Below are positions 30,737 to 39,762 of a stretch of 64,000 nucleotides of DNA, piece by piece. Source of the DNA: JAHBNG01 sp039028975 (GTDB taxonomy: Bacteria > Chloroflexota > Anaerolineae > Caldilineales > Caldilineaceae); the NCBI GenBank assembly GCA_039028975.1, contig JBCCHB010000034.1, forward strand, positions 1-64,000, in the 5' to 3' direction. The notes under the pieces are model-generated. The model made no database searches. It was not told where the DNA came from and saw nothing but the letters and a program-made list of their open reading frames with translations. Numbering within the stretch: position 1 is the first letter of the stretch; the number at the start of each line of letters is the position of its first letter. The position numbers were made by a program, and so were the translations under genes.

Positions 30737-31264
30737 TTATCCCAAGCGTGCTTGTAACTTCTTTGCTCGATTGGCAACAGATTTCCGAGCATCCTGTTGC
30801 CGTTCCTCTAGGTAGGGCAAAAGCCAAGCCTTCAGTTCGCCATCGTTCTTCGCCCATTCGCCCAGTGTCTGCATGGTATTGTTGAGCACGATCCAGTCTT
30901 CCCACGTCGTCAGGTTCCGCTTTAGGATGGTCTTGGCGCTGGCAAGTTGGGTCTCACTCATGTCTTTAGCCAAGGTCTCAAATAGGTTTGCTAACGTCCA
31001 TTGGGTGGACGCCTGCTCAATTTCTGAGATCTCAGTCAGAAACTTGTCAATATAAGGAATCAGCCAATCCGAGTGCTCTTTGGAAATACGTTTGAGCGCA
31101 TTGGATGTACGGAGGCGCACAACCTCATCTTCGCTGAAGTAGCACTGATAGAGATCATCTAAACGGCTAGGGTCCGCAAGGACGGTATCCACCGCTTCAA
31201 TTGTGCGGCCTAACGAATTTGGATGACCGCCGCTTAGCATTTGCTCAAAAGGTTCGTGTGTCAT
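30737..31264 (-). CDS. HEAT-repeat-like protein of unknown function
   Basis: A 175-residue, all-helical-looking protein with repeating Leu/Ala patterns. Parts resemble HEAT/ARM repeats: EVVRLRTSNALKRISKEHSD, QWTLANLFETLAKD, TWEDWIVLNNTMQTLGEWAK. I do not recognise a specific family. It follows the AAA-nuclease gene by 18 bp and may work with it. It has no signal peptide or membrane segment. Confidence 0.7.
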   Translation of the reverse strand: MTHEPFEQMLSGGHPNSLGRTIEAVDTVLADPSRLDDLYQCYFSEDEVVRLRTSNALKRISKEHSDWLIPYIDKFLTEISEIEQASTQWTLANLFETLAKDMSETQLASAKTILKRNLTTWEDWIVLNNTMQTLGEWAKNDGELKAWLLPYLEERQQDARKSVANRAKKLQARLG

Positions 31265-31282
31265 ACCAGATCGAGTTGATTT

Positions 31283-32827
31283 CTAGACTTTTACGCTAAC
31301 AAGATAGACATTCACAATCTTCTCATCCAGCGTAAGGTCAAAGACCTCGCCTTGTTCTGCCTTCACCGGATTTGTGGCAAGATTTTCATCAAAAATGAGT
31401 AGATATCCTGTTGCTAGTCCTGCTGCTGTCAAATAACGAAGCAGTTGAGCTTTTCCTTCTTCATATTTGGCATTCCCTCGCCAGATTTTTGTTTCAACGA
31501 TAAAGCGTTGACCACGATAAAAAGCCAAAATATCCATCTCGCCAGCCGTAGAGACAGATTCAATGGTGACTGTCCCCTGCACGCTATTTAGCGCGGCAGA
31601 TAGGTAGCTGAGGAGGAGGTATTGACCGCTAATCTCCAAAGGCCGACCGCTCTTGGCACTCTTTAGCAGGCGAACGCCATGTTCCGTCATAAATGCTTTG
31701 AAGGCTTCCAGCAGCGCACCAAAGTTGATTGTACCGTTAACAATATGACTGTTGTGCAAGTCTCCATAATCGAACTCTTCGTTCCACGAGGGGGCGAAGG
31801 TTAAGATCAGGATTTTTCTGTATATCGGATTGCTCACCCTTGCAAACCGACCGCCTGCATCAGAATCAACAACCCGCAACACACCATACATGATTAGCTC
31901 TACCGTCGCTACCCCACGCAGATTCGTGTGCATCTGGTTGTAAAAGAGCATGGGCAGCAAGACTTGGCGGTGTGGTATCGCTTTTGACGTAATCGAGGCG
32001 AAGTGGCTATTGTTCTCGTTGACTAAGTAAACTAGCGCTATATCTAGATCCTGGCGAGTAACTGTTTGCGAGCGGTCCGGAACAATGTCTTGTGTTAACA
32101 GTTGGGCAAGACGATTGACGAGAAAGGGTTGTCCTTCAGTTTCACGAACAATGCTCTCTATCACGTCAAGGGCAAACGCTTGGTTACTCTCCGCGCTATA
32201 TTGAGTATATAGCTCGAGAATTTCTTCTTTGCTGAAGTAAGGAACCGTAAACTGGTCCGCTATGTTAAATGGCGATTGAGTCCCCTGTAGCAATGAGGCA
32301 ATATTGCGCACACCCACTAGGATGATACTATGAACGGCATCATTATTTGGGGCATTTTTGTCCAGATACATGCCCCGAAAGAGAGAGAGAATGGGTTCTG
32401 TAATCTCGGCACCGAGCGCATCGAACTCGTCAATGATCAACACGCATTTTTTTTGTAAAGTGCGACTTGCAGTACGCAACCAGCGTACAAAATCACCTTG
32501 ATGCCGTATTGGCTTAGGATCTGGCGAAGTCGGCTGGTATTGTTCTCGCCAACGAGCAAGCATAAATCCGAGTTCTTCATAACGATATTGATCATCAAAC
32601 CCAGCCAACATTTCAAAGTCGATCAAAATGCCAAAATAATCGCCTGTAGCTTCTAATTCTGTAATGACCTCGCGAAATATGGTTGTCTTGCCAGTTTGAC
32701 GACCAGCATTGAGTGTAATATAACGCCCACGCTCAATCCGATCGCGCAGATCCGCCTTCACCTCTTTTCGATCAACATGATAATGTTTGTCTGGATAGAC
32801 TGGGCCAAAGATGTTAAATTCACGCAT
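31283..32827 (-). CDS. AAA-like ATPase with C-terminal nuclease-like domain
   Basis: The start is placed at the ATG at 32827, giving 514 residues. The N-terminal P-loop ATPase has Walker A NAGRQTGKTT and Walker B CVLIIDEFDAL, matching the AAA-like/archaeal-type ATPase group. The C-terminal part from about residue 400 (SVSTAGEMDILAFYRGQRFI followed by VETKIW) fits a PD-(D/E)xK core, with D and ExK residues present. Such proteins are linked to mobile or defence functions, but evidence is thin. The only close companion is the HEAT-like gene. Confidence 0.85.
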   Translation of the reverse strand: MREFNIFGPVYPDKHYHVDRKEVKADLRDRIERGRYITLNAGRQTGKTTIFREVITELEATGDYFGILIDFEMLAGFDDQYRYEELGFMLARWREQYQPTSPDPKPIRHQGDFVRWLRTASRTLQKKCVLIIDEFDALGAEITEPILSLFRGMYLDKNAPNNDAVHSIILVGVRNIASLLQGTQSPFNIADQFTVPYFSKEEILELYTQYSAESNQAFALDVIESIVRETEGQPFLVNRLAQLLTQDIVPDRSQTVTRQDLDIALVYLVNENNSHFASITSKAIPHRQVLLPMLFYNQMHTNLRGVATVELIMYGVLRVVDSDAGGRFARVSNPIYRKILILTFAPSWNEEFDYGDLHNSHIVNGTINFGALLEAFKAFMTEHGVRLLKSAKSGRPLEISGQYLLLSYLSAALNSVQGTVTIESVSTAGEMDILAFYRGQRFIVETKIWRGNAKYEEGKAQLLRYLTAAGLATGYLLIFDENLATNPVKAEQGEVFDLTLDEKIVNVYLVSVKV

Positions 32828-32950
32828 GGGCGGTTCCCTCGCTACGAACACATATGCAAATAACGCGATTGATTAGGTTATTTGTATTGTCTGTCCTCAG
32901 TGTCGATCCGACAAATTGGGTTCATAGTATGTAGGAGATGCATTCCTCTA

Positions 32951-33772
32951 CTACTTTGTCGCATTACATTTCGTTGCCAGTAGAGAAAACAAGAACGGAA
33001 TTCCCATATTATCGTCAGGTAGTCGCCACCAGCCGTCATCACCTTCTTGCATGGTCGAGAGCTTCGGATAGGCTGCGTAGGGAAATTCGTGCAAGAATTT
33101 GATCTGCAAGCCCGCTTCAATCAGCGACGTGATGATCTCCCCCATGCTGTGCTCCCACTGGTAGGTTGTTGTCGCTTGTAGGGCTTCATGGCTCTCGCTC
33201 AGGTAGCTTTGCGCACTTTCATACCGCGCGGGGCCGCTGTTAAAGTAGCTATAGCCAGCCCGCAACCCGCCTGTTGAATCAACCGTAAACATATCTGCGG
33301 CGGGATGCCCCTCGACTATATAGAAGATCCCCCCAGGCTTGAGCGCATCGGCCACAATCTGCGCCCAGCGTGAAAGATCGCCAAGCCAGCAAAGCACACC
33401 GTACGATGTGTAGACGACTTCGAACTGATCCGTCAAACGCTCGGGCAGAGCATAAACATCGCTCTGAATAAAGGTCGCATCGATATCCATCTCTGCTGCC
33501 AACTTTCTAGCCTGGAGAATGGCCTGCTCCGAGAAATCAACCCCCGTGACGATAGCACCTCGTTCGACCCAGGACAAGGTATCCATGCCAAAATGGCACT
33601 GAAGATGCAACAGCGTCTTATCAGTAACATGACCAAGTTCTTCAAGTTCAATCGATTTGAGCGAGCAGCGAGATTGGCGGAACCCGGCCAAGTCATAATC
33701 TGCAGAAGTCATATGAGGAGCCACCCGGCTATCCCAGTTGCGTTGGTTGGTGGCAATGAATTCATTCATCAT
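32951..33772 (-). CDS. Class I SAM-dependent methyltransferase
   Basis: A 273-residue methyltransferase: LLHLQCHFGMDTLSWVERGA (modified motif I, with Gly-x-Asp), VTGVDFSEQAI, FEVVYTSYGVLCWL motif and GGIFYIVEGHP. The substrate is unknown; small metabolite methylation is likely. Its start overlaps the end of the macrodomain gene by 11 bp, so the genes are translationally coupled. Confidence 0.9.
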   Translation of the reverse strand: MMNEFIATNQRNWDSRVAPHMTSADYDLAGFRQSRCSLKSIELEELGHVTDKTLLHLQCHFGMDTLSWVERGAIVTGVDFSEQAILQARKLAAEMDIDATFIQSDVYALPERLTDQFEVVYTSYGVLCWLGDLSRWAQIVADALKPGGIFYIVEGHPAADMFTVDSTGGLRAGYSYFNSGPARYESAQSYLSESHEALQATTTYQWEHSMGEIITSLIEAGLQIKFLHEFPYAAYPKLSTMQEGDDGWWRLPDDNMGIPFLFSLLATKCNATK

Positions 33773-34280
33773 TATATTCCTCTAGCAGTAACTCATACAC
33801 GTTCAAATCATGATTCGAGAAACAGCAAAAGAGGACTTCATCCAGTTGCTCACTGTTTGCCACAAATTCCCTGACGGTGGATATGGCAATCTGGGCCGCT
33901 TCCTCAATCGGATAGCCAAAGATACCTGTGCTAATCGATGGAAATGCGATGGATCTAAGCGACTCTGCTTCGGCAATTTCCAAGCAGCGCTGATAACACG
34001 AGCGCAGCAATGCTGGCTCGCCATCATCCCCGCCCCGCCAAACCGGACCAACCGTGTGGATAATGTAGTTGGCTGGCAGCCGATAACCCTTGGTCAGCTT
34101 GGCATCACCAGTCTTGCAGCCACCCAAGGAGCGACACTCATGTAGAAGATCCGACCCCGCCGCGCGGTGGATTGCCCCGTCTACACCACCGCCCCCTAGC
34201 AAAGACGAATTGGCCGCGTTGACGATGGCATCTACGTCGAGGGTTGTTATGTCTTCCTGAAGTGCGCGGATTCTTGCCAT
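33762..34280 (-). CDS. Macrodomain protein (O-acetyl-ADP-ribose deacetylase-like)
   Basis: A 172-residue stand-alone macrodomain. VDAIVNAANSSLLGGGGVDG and GYRLPANYIIHTVGPVW form the ADP-ribose site, and SIAFPSISTGIFGYP is the second loop. Relatives such as YmdB remove acetyl from O-acetyl-ADP-ribose or hydrolyse ADP-ribosyl links. It lies between the MetE-like gene (9 bp gap) and the methyltransferase gene (11 bp overlap). The biological link between the three is not known. Confidence 0.95.
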   Translation of the reverse strand: MARIRALQEDITTLDVDAIVNAANSSLLGGGGVDGAIHRAAGSDLLHECRSLGGCKTGDAKLTKGYRLPANYIIHTVGPVWRGGDDGEPALLRSCYQRCLEIAEAESLRSIAFPSISTGIFGYPIEEAAQIAISTVREFVANSEQLDEVLFCCFSNHDLNVYELLLEEYNDE

Positions 34281-34289
34281 AGTCCTGTA

Positions 34290-35438
34290 TCATCCCCAAA
34301 GCTGCTTGGACGCAATCTCTGCCCCCTTCGCCATAGCCGACAGTTTTCCCCAGCAAATCTCCGGATGGATCGCCCCAAACCCAGCAAAGGTGCCAAATCC
34401 ACAATCAGTGCCAGCCAGCACCCGCTCCCGACCGACGATATCAGTGAAGCGCAGAATTCGCTCTGCAACCAATTCGGGATGTTCTACGTAATTTGTTGTA
34501 GTATCCAAAACACCGGGTACCAACACTTTATCATCGGGAATATCAGCCCCCGCCCAGCTCTTCCATTCGTGGGCATGGCGGGGATTTGAGGCTTCAAAAA
34601 GAAAGGCTTGGGGCTTGGCTTTTAGCACGACTGGCATGATTAAGTCCAGAGCCACATCATGAGTGTGGGGGCCTTCATAGTTGCCCCAGCAGAGGTGCAT
34701 CCGCACCCGGTCAGCCGGAATGTTGCGCAAGGCGTTATTGAGCGCCTCCACCTGTAGGTTAGCGTTGCGCAAGAATTCGGCATCGTCTTCATCGCGGAAG
34801 CGGATGTGCCGCCCCATCGCCAGATCCGGCGAATCAATTTGGAGAAGTAGTCCAGCGTCTACAATCGCTTCGTACTCGGCCCTCATCGCCTCAGAGAGGG
34901 CTTCGATATAGTCTTCCTGACTTTTGTAGTAACGATTGGGCTGGAAGACGGCAATCACGCCGGGGGAAGCTGAATTCATAAAAGCTTCAGTAGCACCAGA
35001 CCCTTCGACGGCGTTCTTTAGGTGAGCAATGTCTTTGTCTAGCGGCTCTGAGTTGACAAACTCAATCGGTGCATCGCAGATAGGGCGATGGTACTTGGGC
35101 GTGCCACCAGATTCGGCTAACTTCTGCTTGTATTCAGGAAAGTCATCTAAATCTTTTGGCGTTGCCCGAGGCATCTCACCCAAAACAAAGCCAGACAGGC
35201 GATGTCGGATATAGGTAGCATAAGAGATTTTGCTCATTTCACCATCGCTAACCACATCCACACCTGATGCTCGTTGCTGCTGAACAGTCCCCTTAACGGC
35301 TTGGGCCATCACTGCATTGTAAGCCGTTTGATCGTAGCCTTCGCCTTGATCTTCGGCAAAGAGCATATCGACAACAGGCTGTGGACGAGGCATCGAACCG
35401 ACATGGGTTGTTAAGATGCGATCTGTGCTGAGCTGCAT
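34290..35438 (-). CDS. Cobalamin-independent methionine synthase-like protein (MetE C-terminal type)
   Basis: A 382-residue single-domain protein of the MetE C-terminal/archaeal MetE family. It starts LTTHVGSMPRPQPV and has zinc-ligand motifs HLCWGNYEGPHTHDV (His, Cys) and AGTDCGFGTF (Cys), with a Glu in FLFEASNPRHAHEW. The family transfers methyl groups to thiols such as homocysteine from varied donors. Stand-alone forms often handle other methylated substrates. It leads the operon with the macrodomain and methyltransferase genes. Confidence 0.9.
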   Translation of the reverse strand: MQLSTDRILTTHVGSMPRPQPVVDMLFAEDQGEGYDQTAYNAVMAQAVKGTVQQQRASGVDVVSDGEMSKISYATYIRHRLSGFVLGEMPRATPKDLDDFPEYKQKLAESGGTPKYHRPICDAPIEFVNSEPLDKDIAHLKNAVEGSGATEAFMNSASPGVIAVFQPNRYYKSQEDYIEALSEAMRAEYEAIVDAGLLLQIDSPDLAMGRHIRFRDEDDAEFLRNANLQVEALNNALRNIPADRVRMHLCWGNYEGPHTHDVALDLIMPVVLKAKPQAFLFEASNPRHAHEWKSWAGADIPDDKVLVPGVLDTTTNYVEHPELVAERILRFTDIVGRERVLAGTDCGFGTFAGFGAIHPEICWGKLSAMAKGAEIASKQLWG

Positions 35439-35920
35439 GTTTTCCTCTCAATGAGTATGAGAGACCGCAATGGGTATAGCAGGTGCTCTCTAATATGAAC
35501 CGATGAAATTGAACATTCCACCATCAGAAGTTAAGCATAGAAGTGTCTTGGCTGGTGAAAAGCTCAGTTTCTTTTGGCGGATCGCCTAGTCGGAATATTT
35601 ACTTTCATTAGAACGCAACCATATGATGATCACACCCTGTGCGGTACGGGCATGCCTACTGCACTGCGGTCTAACTGGTTTTTGTAAGGGAAAAGAGAAT
35701 TATGGAGCATTTGCATACGTATGCAAACCTATGAATAAAATTCTATAACAAAGTCTTTATTCATGCAAAAGAAGGATTACCAACGAAAGCATTTACGCAT
35801 TTGTAAGCTTTTTGATCTACAATTTGCGGTTTTGGGTATAACTTCATTTGACAGCTTTACGTCTTAAATAACGTCTATGTATTATGTAGAAAGAGTTATT
35901 ATCCTCAAACAAGGAGCGAT
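35439..35920. other. Divergent intergenic region upstream of the primary sigma gene
   Basis: This 482-bp AT-rich region separates the MetE-like and sigma genes, which diverge. It contains a 16-bp perfect palindrome at 35711-35726 and a TTGACA at 35848-35853 without a well-spaced -10 box. No gene is seen. Confidence 0.45.
35711..35726. promoter_or_regulatory. 16-bp perfect palindrome, candidate operator
   Basis: The site TTGCATACGTATGCAA reads the same on both strands. Its length and form are those of a dimeric regulator site. It lies about 200 bp upstream of the sigma gene and 270 bp upstream of the MetE-like gene. Confidence 0.5.
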
Positions 35921-37318
35921 TTGATACCAATGCCCCCACAAATCTACCGGTTCTCTCAGTCAACTCACTCGGTACCCTGCTCTACGGCGTTCAGGAGCCA
36001 ACAGACCAACGAAGGTAAGCCACTGAATCGTGAACCCTTTGTACAGACCGATGAACTCCTCGGTGAGACTTTGGTAAACGAGCACGCAGAGGTTGAAACT
36101 AGATATTTGGATGTTGAAGAAATCTTAGATGACGAGCAACCATTTGATGATAATCTGTCAGACGAAAACATATCGGTTGAAGAAATCTTAGATAGTGACG
36201 TGTTAGGCGATGATCAGATTGTCGAGTTCGAGCCAGACGAAGAGATGGAAGAGGACATTCACCAGGCTAGGACAGCTACCATGGAGTCGTTACTAGAGGA
36301 AGTGACTACGGATAAGTCTTCCCCTGTAGATTCTGTGCGTCTTTACCTGAATGAGATTGGCCTGCATCCACTGCTTACTGGCGCTCAGGAGGCAGAGCTA
36401 GCTCAGCGAATTGCAAAGGGAAAAGCAGCCTTCGAGGAATTGAATGACGAAAATACCAACTTGACCCCATCAGAAGTTCACTTACTTGAGCAGGCTGTTG
36501 AGCAAGCAGAGATGGCCAGACGGCAACTTGCCCAATCAAACCTTCGATTGGTGGTTAGTATAGCCAAGCGATATACGGGGCGAGGGTTGACTTTACTCGA
36601 TCTTATTCAGGAAGGCAGCATGGGGTTGATGCGTGCAGTGGATAAATTTGACTATACGCTTGGCTACAAGTTCAGCACGTATGCAACTTGGTGGATCCGC
36701 CAGGCACTCAATCGAGGTCTGTCCGATAAAGCGCGCACGATCCGAATACCTGTGCATGTAACAGAGACGCTCTATCGGCAATCCAAAATTACACGCTCCC
36801 TTGAGCAAGAGTTGGGGCGAGAGCCAACAGACCAAGAGATCGCTCTAGAGATGGAACTGTTGACTGATGACGATGCGACTCTGGTACGCACATCAATACA
36901 GACCGGTGAAGAGTTGCCCGATGATGTTGCCTCCCGATTGGCCCGAGTGTTGAAGAAGGTTGGTGAGATCAAACGACTTAAGCGGGAGCCAATTAGCCTA
37001 CAACAGCCAATCGGCAAAGAAGATAGCAGCGAATTAGCGGATATTCTAGAGGATGATGAGGCACCTGATCCCATAGAGCTTGCCAGCCGCCAGATGCTCC
37101 ATGAACAAATTCATCAGGTACTTGCAGACCTAAATGAGCGAGAGCGCACTGTATTGATCAAGCGTTTTGGTTTAGATAATGGTGAGTCTCGCACTTTGGA
37201 AGATGTAGGAAAAGAGCTTGACGTAACACGAGAGCGAGTGCGTCAAATTGAGGCCAAAGCATTACGTAAGTTACGCCATCCTGTACGTAGCCGCTCGCTG
37301 TCAGCGTACATGGAGTAA
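35921..37318 (+). CDS. rpoD: Primary RNA polymerase sigma factor (RpoD/SigA)
   Basis: A 465-residue sigma-70. An acidic N-terminal part has a duplicated VEEILD motif. Region 1.2 is SVRLYLNEIGLHPLLTGAQE, region 2 has LDLIQEGSMGLMRAVDKFDY and KFSTYATWWIRQALNRG, and region 4 has LEDVGKELDVTRERVRQIEA. The C-terminus RSLSAYME is short. Two starts are possible: TTG at 35921, 4 bases after AAGGAG, or ATG at 35930, 13 bases after it. A hairpin terminator candidate lies 23 bp past the stop. Confidence 0.95.
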   Translation: MIPMPPQIYRFSQSTHSVPCSTAFRSQQTNEGKPLNREPFVQTDELLGETLVNEHAEVETRYLDVEEILDDEQPFDDNLSDENISVEEILDSDVLGDDQIVEFEPDEEMEEDIHQARTATMESLLEEVTTDKSSPVDSVRLYLNEIGLHPLLTGAQEAELAQRIAKGKAAFEELNDENTNLTPSEVHLLEQAVEQAEMARRQLAQSNLRLVVSIAKRYTGRGLTLLDLIQEGSMGLMRAVDKFDYTLGYKFSTYATWWIRQALNRGLSDKARTIRIPVHVTETLYRQSKITRSLEQELGREPTDQEIALEMELLTDDDATLVRTSIQTGEELPDDVASRLARVLKKVGEIKRLKREPISLQQPIGKEDSSELADILEDDEAPDPIELASRQMLHEQIHQVLADLNERERTVLIKRFGLDNGESRTLEDVGKELDVTRERVRQIEAKALRKLRHPVRSRSLSAYME

Positions 37319-37341
37319 CCATAGCTTCTGAATATAAACTG

Positions 37342-37370
37342 GGAGCGCCTATTAGGGGATAAGGCGCTCC
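37342..37370 (+). terminator. Hairpin terminator candidate after rpoD
   Basis: The arms GGAGCGCCT and AGGCGCTCC (9 bp perfect) flank an 11-base loop, 23 bp past the sigma stop codon. The following tract is not T-rich, so termination strength is uncertain. Confidence 0.55.
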
Positions 37371-37424
37371 TGATTAGAATTAAAATTAACACAATCTTTG
37401 TTAGGCATTTCATACAGTTTCTTT

Positions 37425-37544
37425 TTATTGGAACAACTGGGTAAGTTGAGCCACAAGTGTGCTGCCTAACAGCAAAGCCAAGAAGATTACTTTCGTACGC
37501 ATCATACTTAGTCGTGGCTGTTGGTATAGGGTTAAGGTTTCCAT
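37425..37544 (-). CDS. Putative 39-residue single-pass membrane protein
   Basis: A short frame below common length cut-offs. ATG at 37544 is preceded by AAGGATATAAGATC, giving a plausible ribosome site about ten bases upstream. The peptide starts METLTLYQQPRLSMMRTK and continues into a hydrophobic segment, VIFLALLLGSTLVAQL. The positive residues before the helix fit an N-in orientation. I do not recognise a family. It lies between rpoD and the patatin gene. Confidence 0.4.
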   Translation of the reverse strand: METLTLYQQPRLSMMRTKVIFLALLLGSTLVAQLTQLFQ

Positions 37545-37723
37545 GATCTTATATCCTTGTGATAAATGCTCAGTTGAGCGAATAGTTTCGTTATGGGTAC
37601 ATGCATAGTATATCCGCCAACGAGTGAACCAACATGACAGAAGGATGATCGTACTTTTCTTATTTGATGATCAAAATGACAAACAAACTTTCAAGTTCAA
37701 GTGGTTAGATATTTTGCGTCTTT

Positions 37724-37808
37724 ACTATACTGAGGTTGTTTTGAGAACTATAGTTTTTGGCTGCTCTACCATAGAAGCCAAACTACAGTTTTCAAACGAA
37801 GGTGCGTA
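37724..37808 (+). repeat. Family 1 hairpin element, copy 4
   Basis: 85 bp, TATACTGAGG...GTGCGTATA. The arms TTTGAGAACTATAGTTT and AAACTACAGTTTTCAAA pair with one G-T and one A-C mismatch. Confidence 0.8.
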
Positions 37809-37870
37809 TAGATGTCCAGATTAGTCGTAACGGACACGCAAAAGGAAGGGGAGAGGTGCATATAAACTTA

Positions 37871-37910
37871 AGAGACCCAGCATTGATAATTTTTTCGATG
37901 CTGGGTCTCT
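37871..37910 (-). terminator. Hairpin terminator of the patatin gene
   Basis: 13-bp perfect arms AGAGACCCAGCAT/ATGCTGGGTCTCT flank a 14-base loop, 5 bp past the patatin stop codon. The stem is GC-rich near its base. It probably terminates the minus-strand transcript. Confidence 0.75.
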
Positions 37911-37915
37911 TCGAT

Positions 37916-38863
37916 CTAGTCAGCAGGCGAGTAAAGGCTACTGTGTAAATTGGTAAATGGCAAAGGGAAAGGTTCAACAGTGGACTGTGGGGGAGGAGAA
38001 GTCTCTTGCCGAGGGGTTGGGAGCTGTTCGAAATGTGCTAGTGTCATCTCGTAACCAGACTGAATCAAGATGCCACTAGACTTAAAGTCTGTCCGCGAGA
38101 TCTGGGTATTGAGCAGTTCAACTTGATGAAGCTTTACGCCAGGATTTTGTCTGGCTAAGTAGAGATCATGCTCAGCCTGCTGATGAATCATCATATCAAT
38201 GCTATGCTGAACAATATTGACCATGCCACGAACGGAACGGAAAGAAGGCCCCACCTCTGACTGTACATTTCTAGGGCGGCTTTCAATCTGCAATGCATAG
38301 ATCTCCGTGGCCCCATGTTCAATAGCAACGCGTAATGGCAGAGGTGTAACGGCTCCACCATCAATAAAGCGCTCGCCATTTACGTCCCACGGCGCTAAGT
38401 AAGGTGGCTGTGCGCAACTAGCCATGAGCGCATCGAGCACATAATCATCTGGCGAATGCCCAAAAACGTGAAGGTTCTTCATGTACAGATTTGAGGCTGT
38501 AACCAAGAGGGGAATATGGTGAAGATCACCAAAACGTAGGTTCGGATCCACACCGCTCTCGACAAGATAATTATAGAGATTTTGGTTGTTGACTAATCCC
38601 TCTCGTCGGGTTAAAAGCCTCCAAAGAAAGCTCCACTTACCACCTGGGTAGATGTCAGAACGCCGGACTCGTCCCCAAATATTGACTAGTCTTTCCAAAC
38701 TACTCCACGAATAGTCATGGGCCATCATGGCTGCGTTGAGCGCGCCTACAGAACAGCCTACGAGAAGATCTGGAAAAATTCCTTGTTCAAACAAGGCCAT
38801 TAAGGCCCCAATCTGCATAGCCCCGAGGCTCCCGCCCCCTCCGAAAACAAACGCTCGCATCAT
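37916..38863 (-). CDS. Patatin-like phospholipase
   Basis: A 315-residue RssA/patatin-type lipid acyl hydrolase. The oxyanion loop is FGGGGSLGAMQIGAL, the nucleophile elbow GCSVGALNAAM and the catalytic dyad Asp is in FIDGGAVTPLPL. It has no clear signal peptide, so it acts in the cytoplasm or at the inner face of the membrane. It is followed by a strong hairpin terminator. All key residues are present. Confidence 0.93.
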   Translation of the reverse strand: MMRAFVFGGGGSLGAMQIGALMALFEQGIFPDLLVGCSVGALNAAMMAHDYSWSSLERLVNIWGRVRRSDIYPGGKWSFLWRLLTRREGLVNNQNLYNYLVESGVDPNLRFGDLHHIPLLVTASNLYMKNLHVFGHSPDDYVLDALMASCAQPPYLAPWDVNGERFIDGGAVTPLPLRVAIEHGATEIYALQIESRPRNVQSEVGPSFRSVRGMVNIVQHSIDMMIHQQAEHDLYLARQNPGVKLHQVELLNTQISRTDFKSSGILIQSGYEMTLAHFEQLPTPRQETSPPPQSTVEPFPLPFTNLHSSLYSPAD

Positions 38864-39372
38864 TGCTCCTATTGCCTAGTCCTTGGCCCGATGGAATCTA
38901 ACCCATAGAATCTAAACAATAGAACCTGCTCAGTTGAATTTCTAAAGCAATATCTGCGCGATGGAAACAAAGCAACGTAAAGACTGTATTGTCAATACTC
39001 TACCACAGTGTCGAACGACTGTGGCGAACTAACAGTACTCAAACGATACCAAGTATTGTGCGCAAATGTTTATTCGCACATACCGACAGATAATAAGATT
39101 CTTTTTGTTGTAGATCCCTGGTTGTTACCCGCACAGCAATGAAGTTGTTTGGAGCAATGAAACGTCGATGTTGAATGAATGGATAACTTATAGATAGGTA
39201 AAAAGTTTAAGCTGAATAAGATGCAGAACTTTCAACTACATCTTAGACTTTACAATTTACATCTGTGCAGCAGAGCGCAGACTGTATGAAGCAAGCACTC
39301 TACTAAGAGTATACTCTTATTGATAAGGGAAATACCTTACACTTTTCTAACTTTAAGATGAGTTTTCAAAAC

Positions 39373-39454
39373 TATACTGCTGTCATTTTGAGAACCACTT
39401 TTTTCGAAGCCCTATCAAAAGGAGAAAACTGCGGTTTCCAATAGAACTGAGTAA
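39373..39454 (+). repeat. Family 1 hairpin element, copy 5 (decayed)
   Basis: 82 bp, starting TATACTGCTGTC and ending ACTGAGTAA in place of CTGAGTATA. The arms are only partly complementary, so this is the most decayed copy. Confidence 0.65.
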
Positions 39455-39647
39455 TGCGGGTACATAAGCTATAGATATAGCTAGAGGATAATATCTGGTC
39501 GCTAACATTTTATCACGGATCGGTTTCCATAATCAATAGGTCATTTTGCCTATTTTTGCGCGCTTGTATATTGATTCCTCTTCTAATGACCGGTGAAATA
39601 TGTACGTAATCTATAAGCCAACCCCATCAGGGTGAAATCTCACCCTC

Positions 39648-39732
39648 TATACTGCAGCCGATTTGAAATCCATAGTTGTCCATAGTCCTATAAGGGTAAC
39701 CAAGCTACGGATTTCAAACCGAGCGAAGTACA
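39648..39732 (+). repeat. Family 1 hairpin element, copy 6
   Basis: 85 bp, TATACTGCAGCC...GCGAAGTACA. The arms TTTGAAATCCATAGTT and AAGCTACGGATTTCAAA pair, with differences that leave wobble pairs. The core sequence differs from copies 1 to 3 but the stem is kept. Confidence 0.8.
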
Positions 39733-39762
39733 GCATTAGAGAATGTGGGTGGATTGTCGTGA

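Larger units (their letters stand above)
38864..39762. other. Gap with two family 1 repeats
   Basis: About 900 bp without a supported gene, AT-rich. It contains family 1 elements at 39373-39454 (decayed) and 39648-39732. The remainder shows no other structure I can defend. Confidence 0.45.

Noticed and set aside
35655..35700. ACTGCGGTC near 35659 like a family 1 end
   Set aside because: Only about ten bases match and there is no partner arm or right end.
35848..35890. TTGACA as a promoter of rpoD
   Set aside because: No -10 box lies at 16-19 bp; the nearest TATTAT is 26 bp away.
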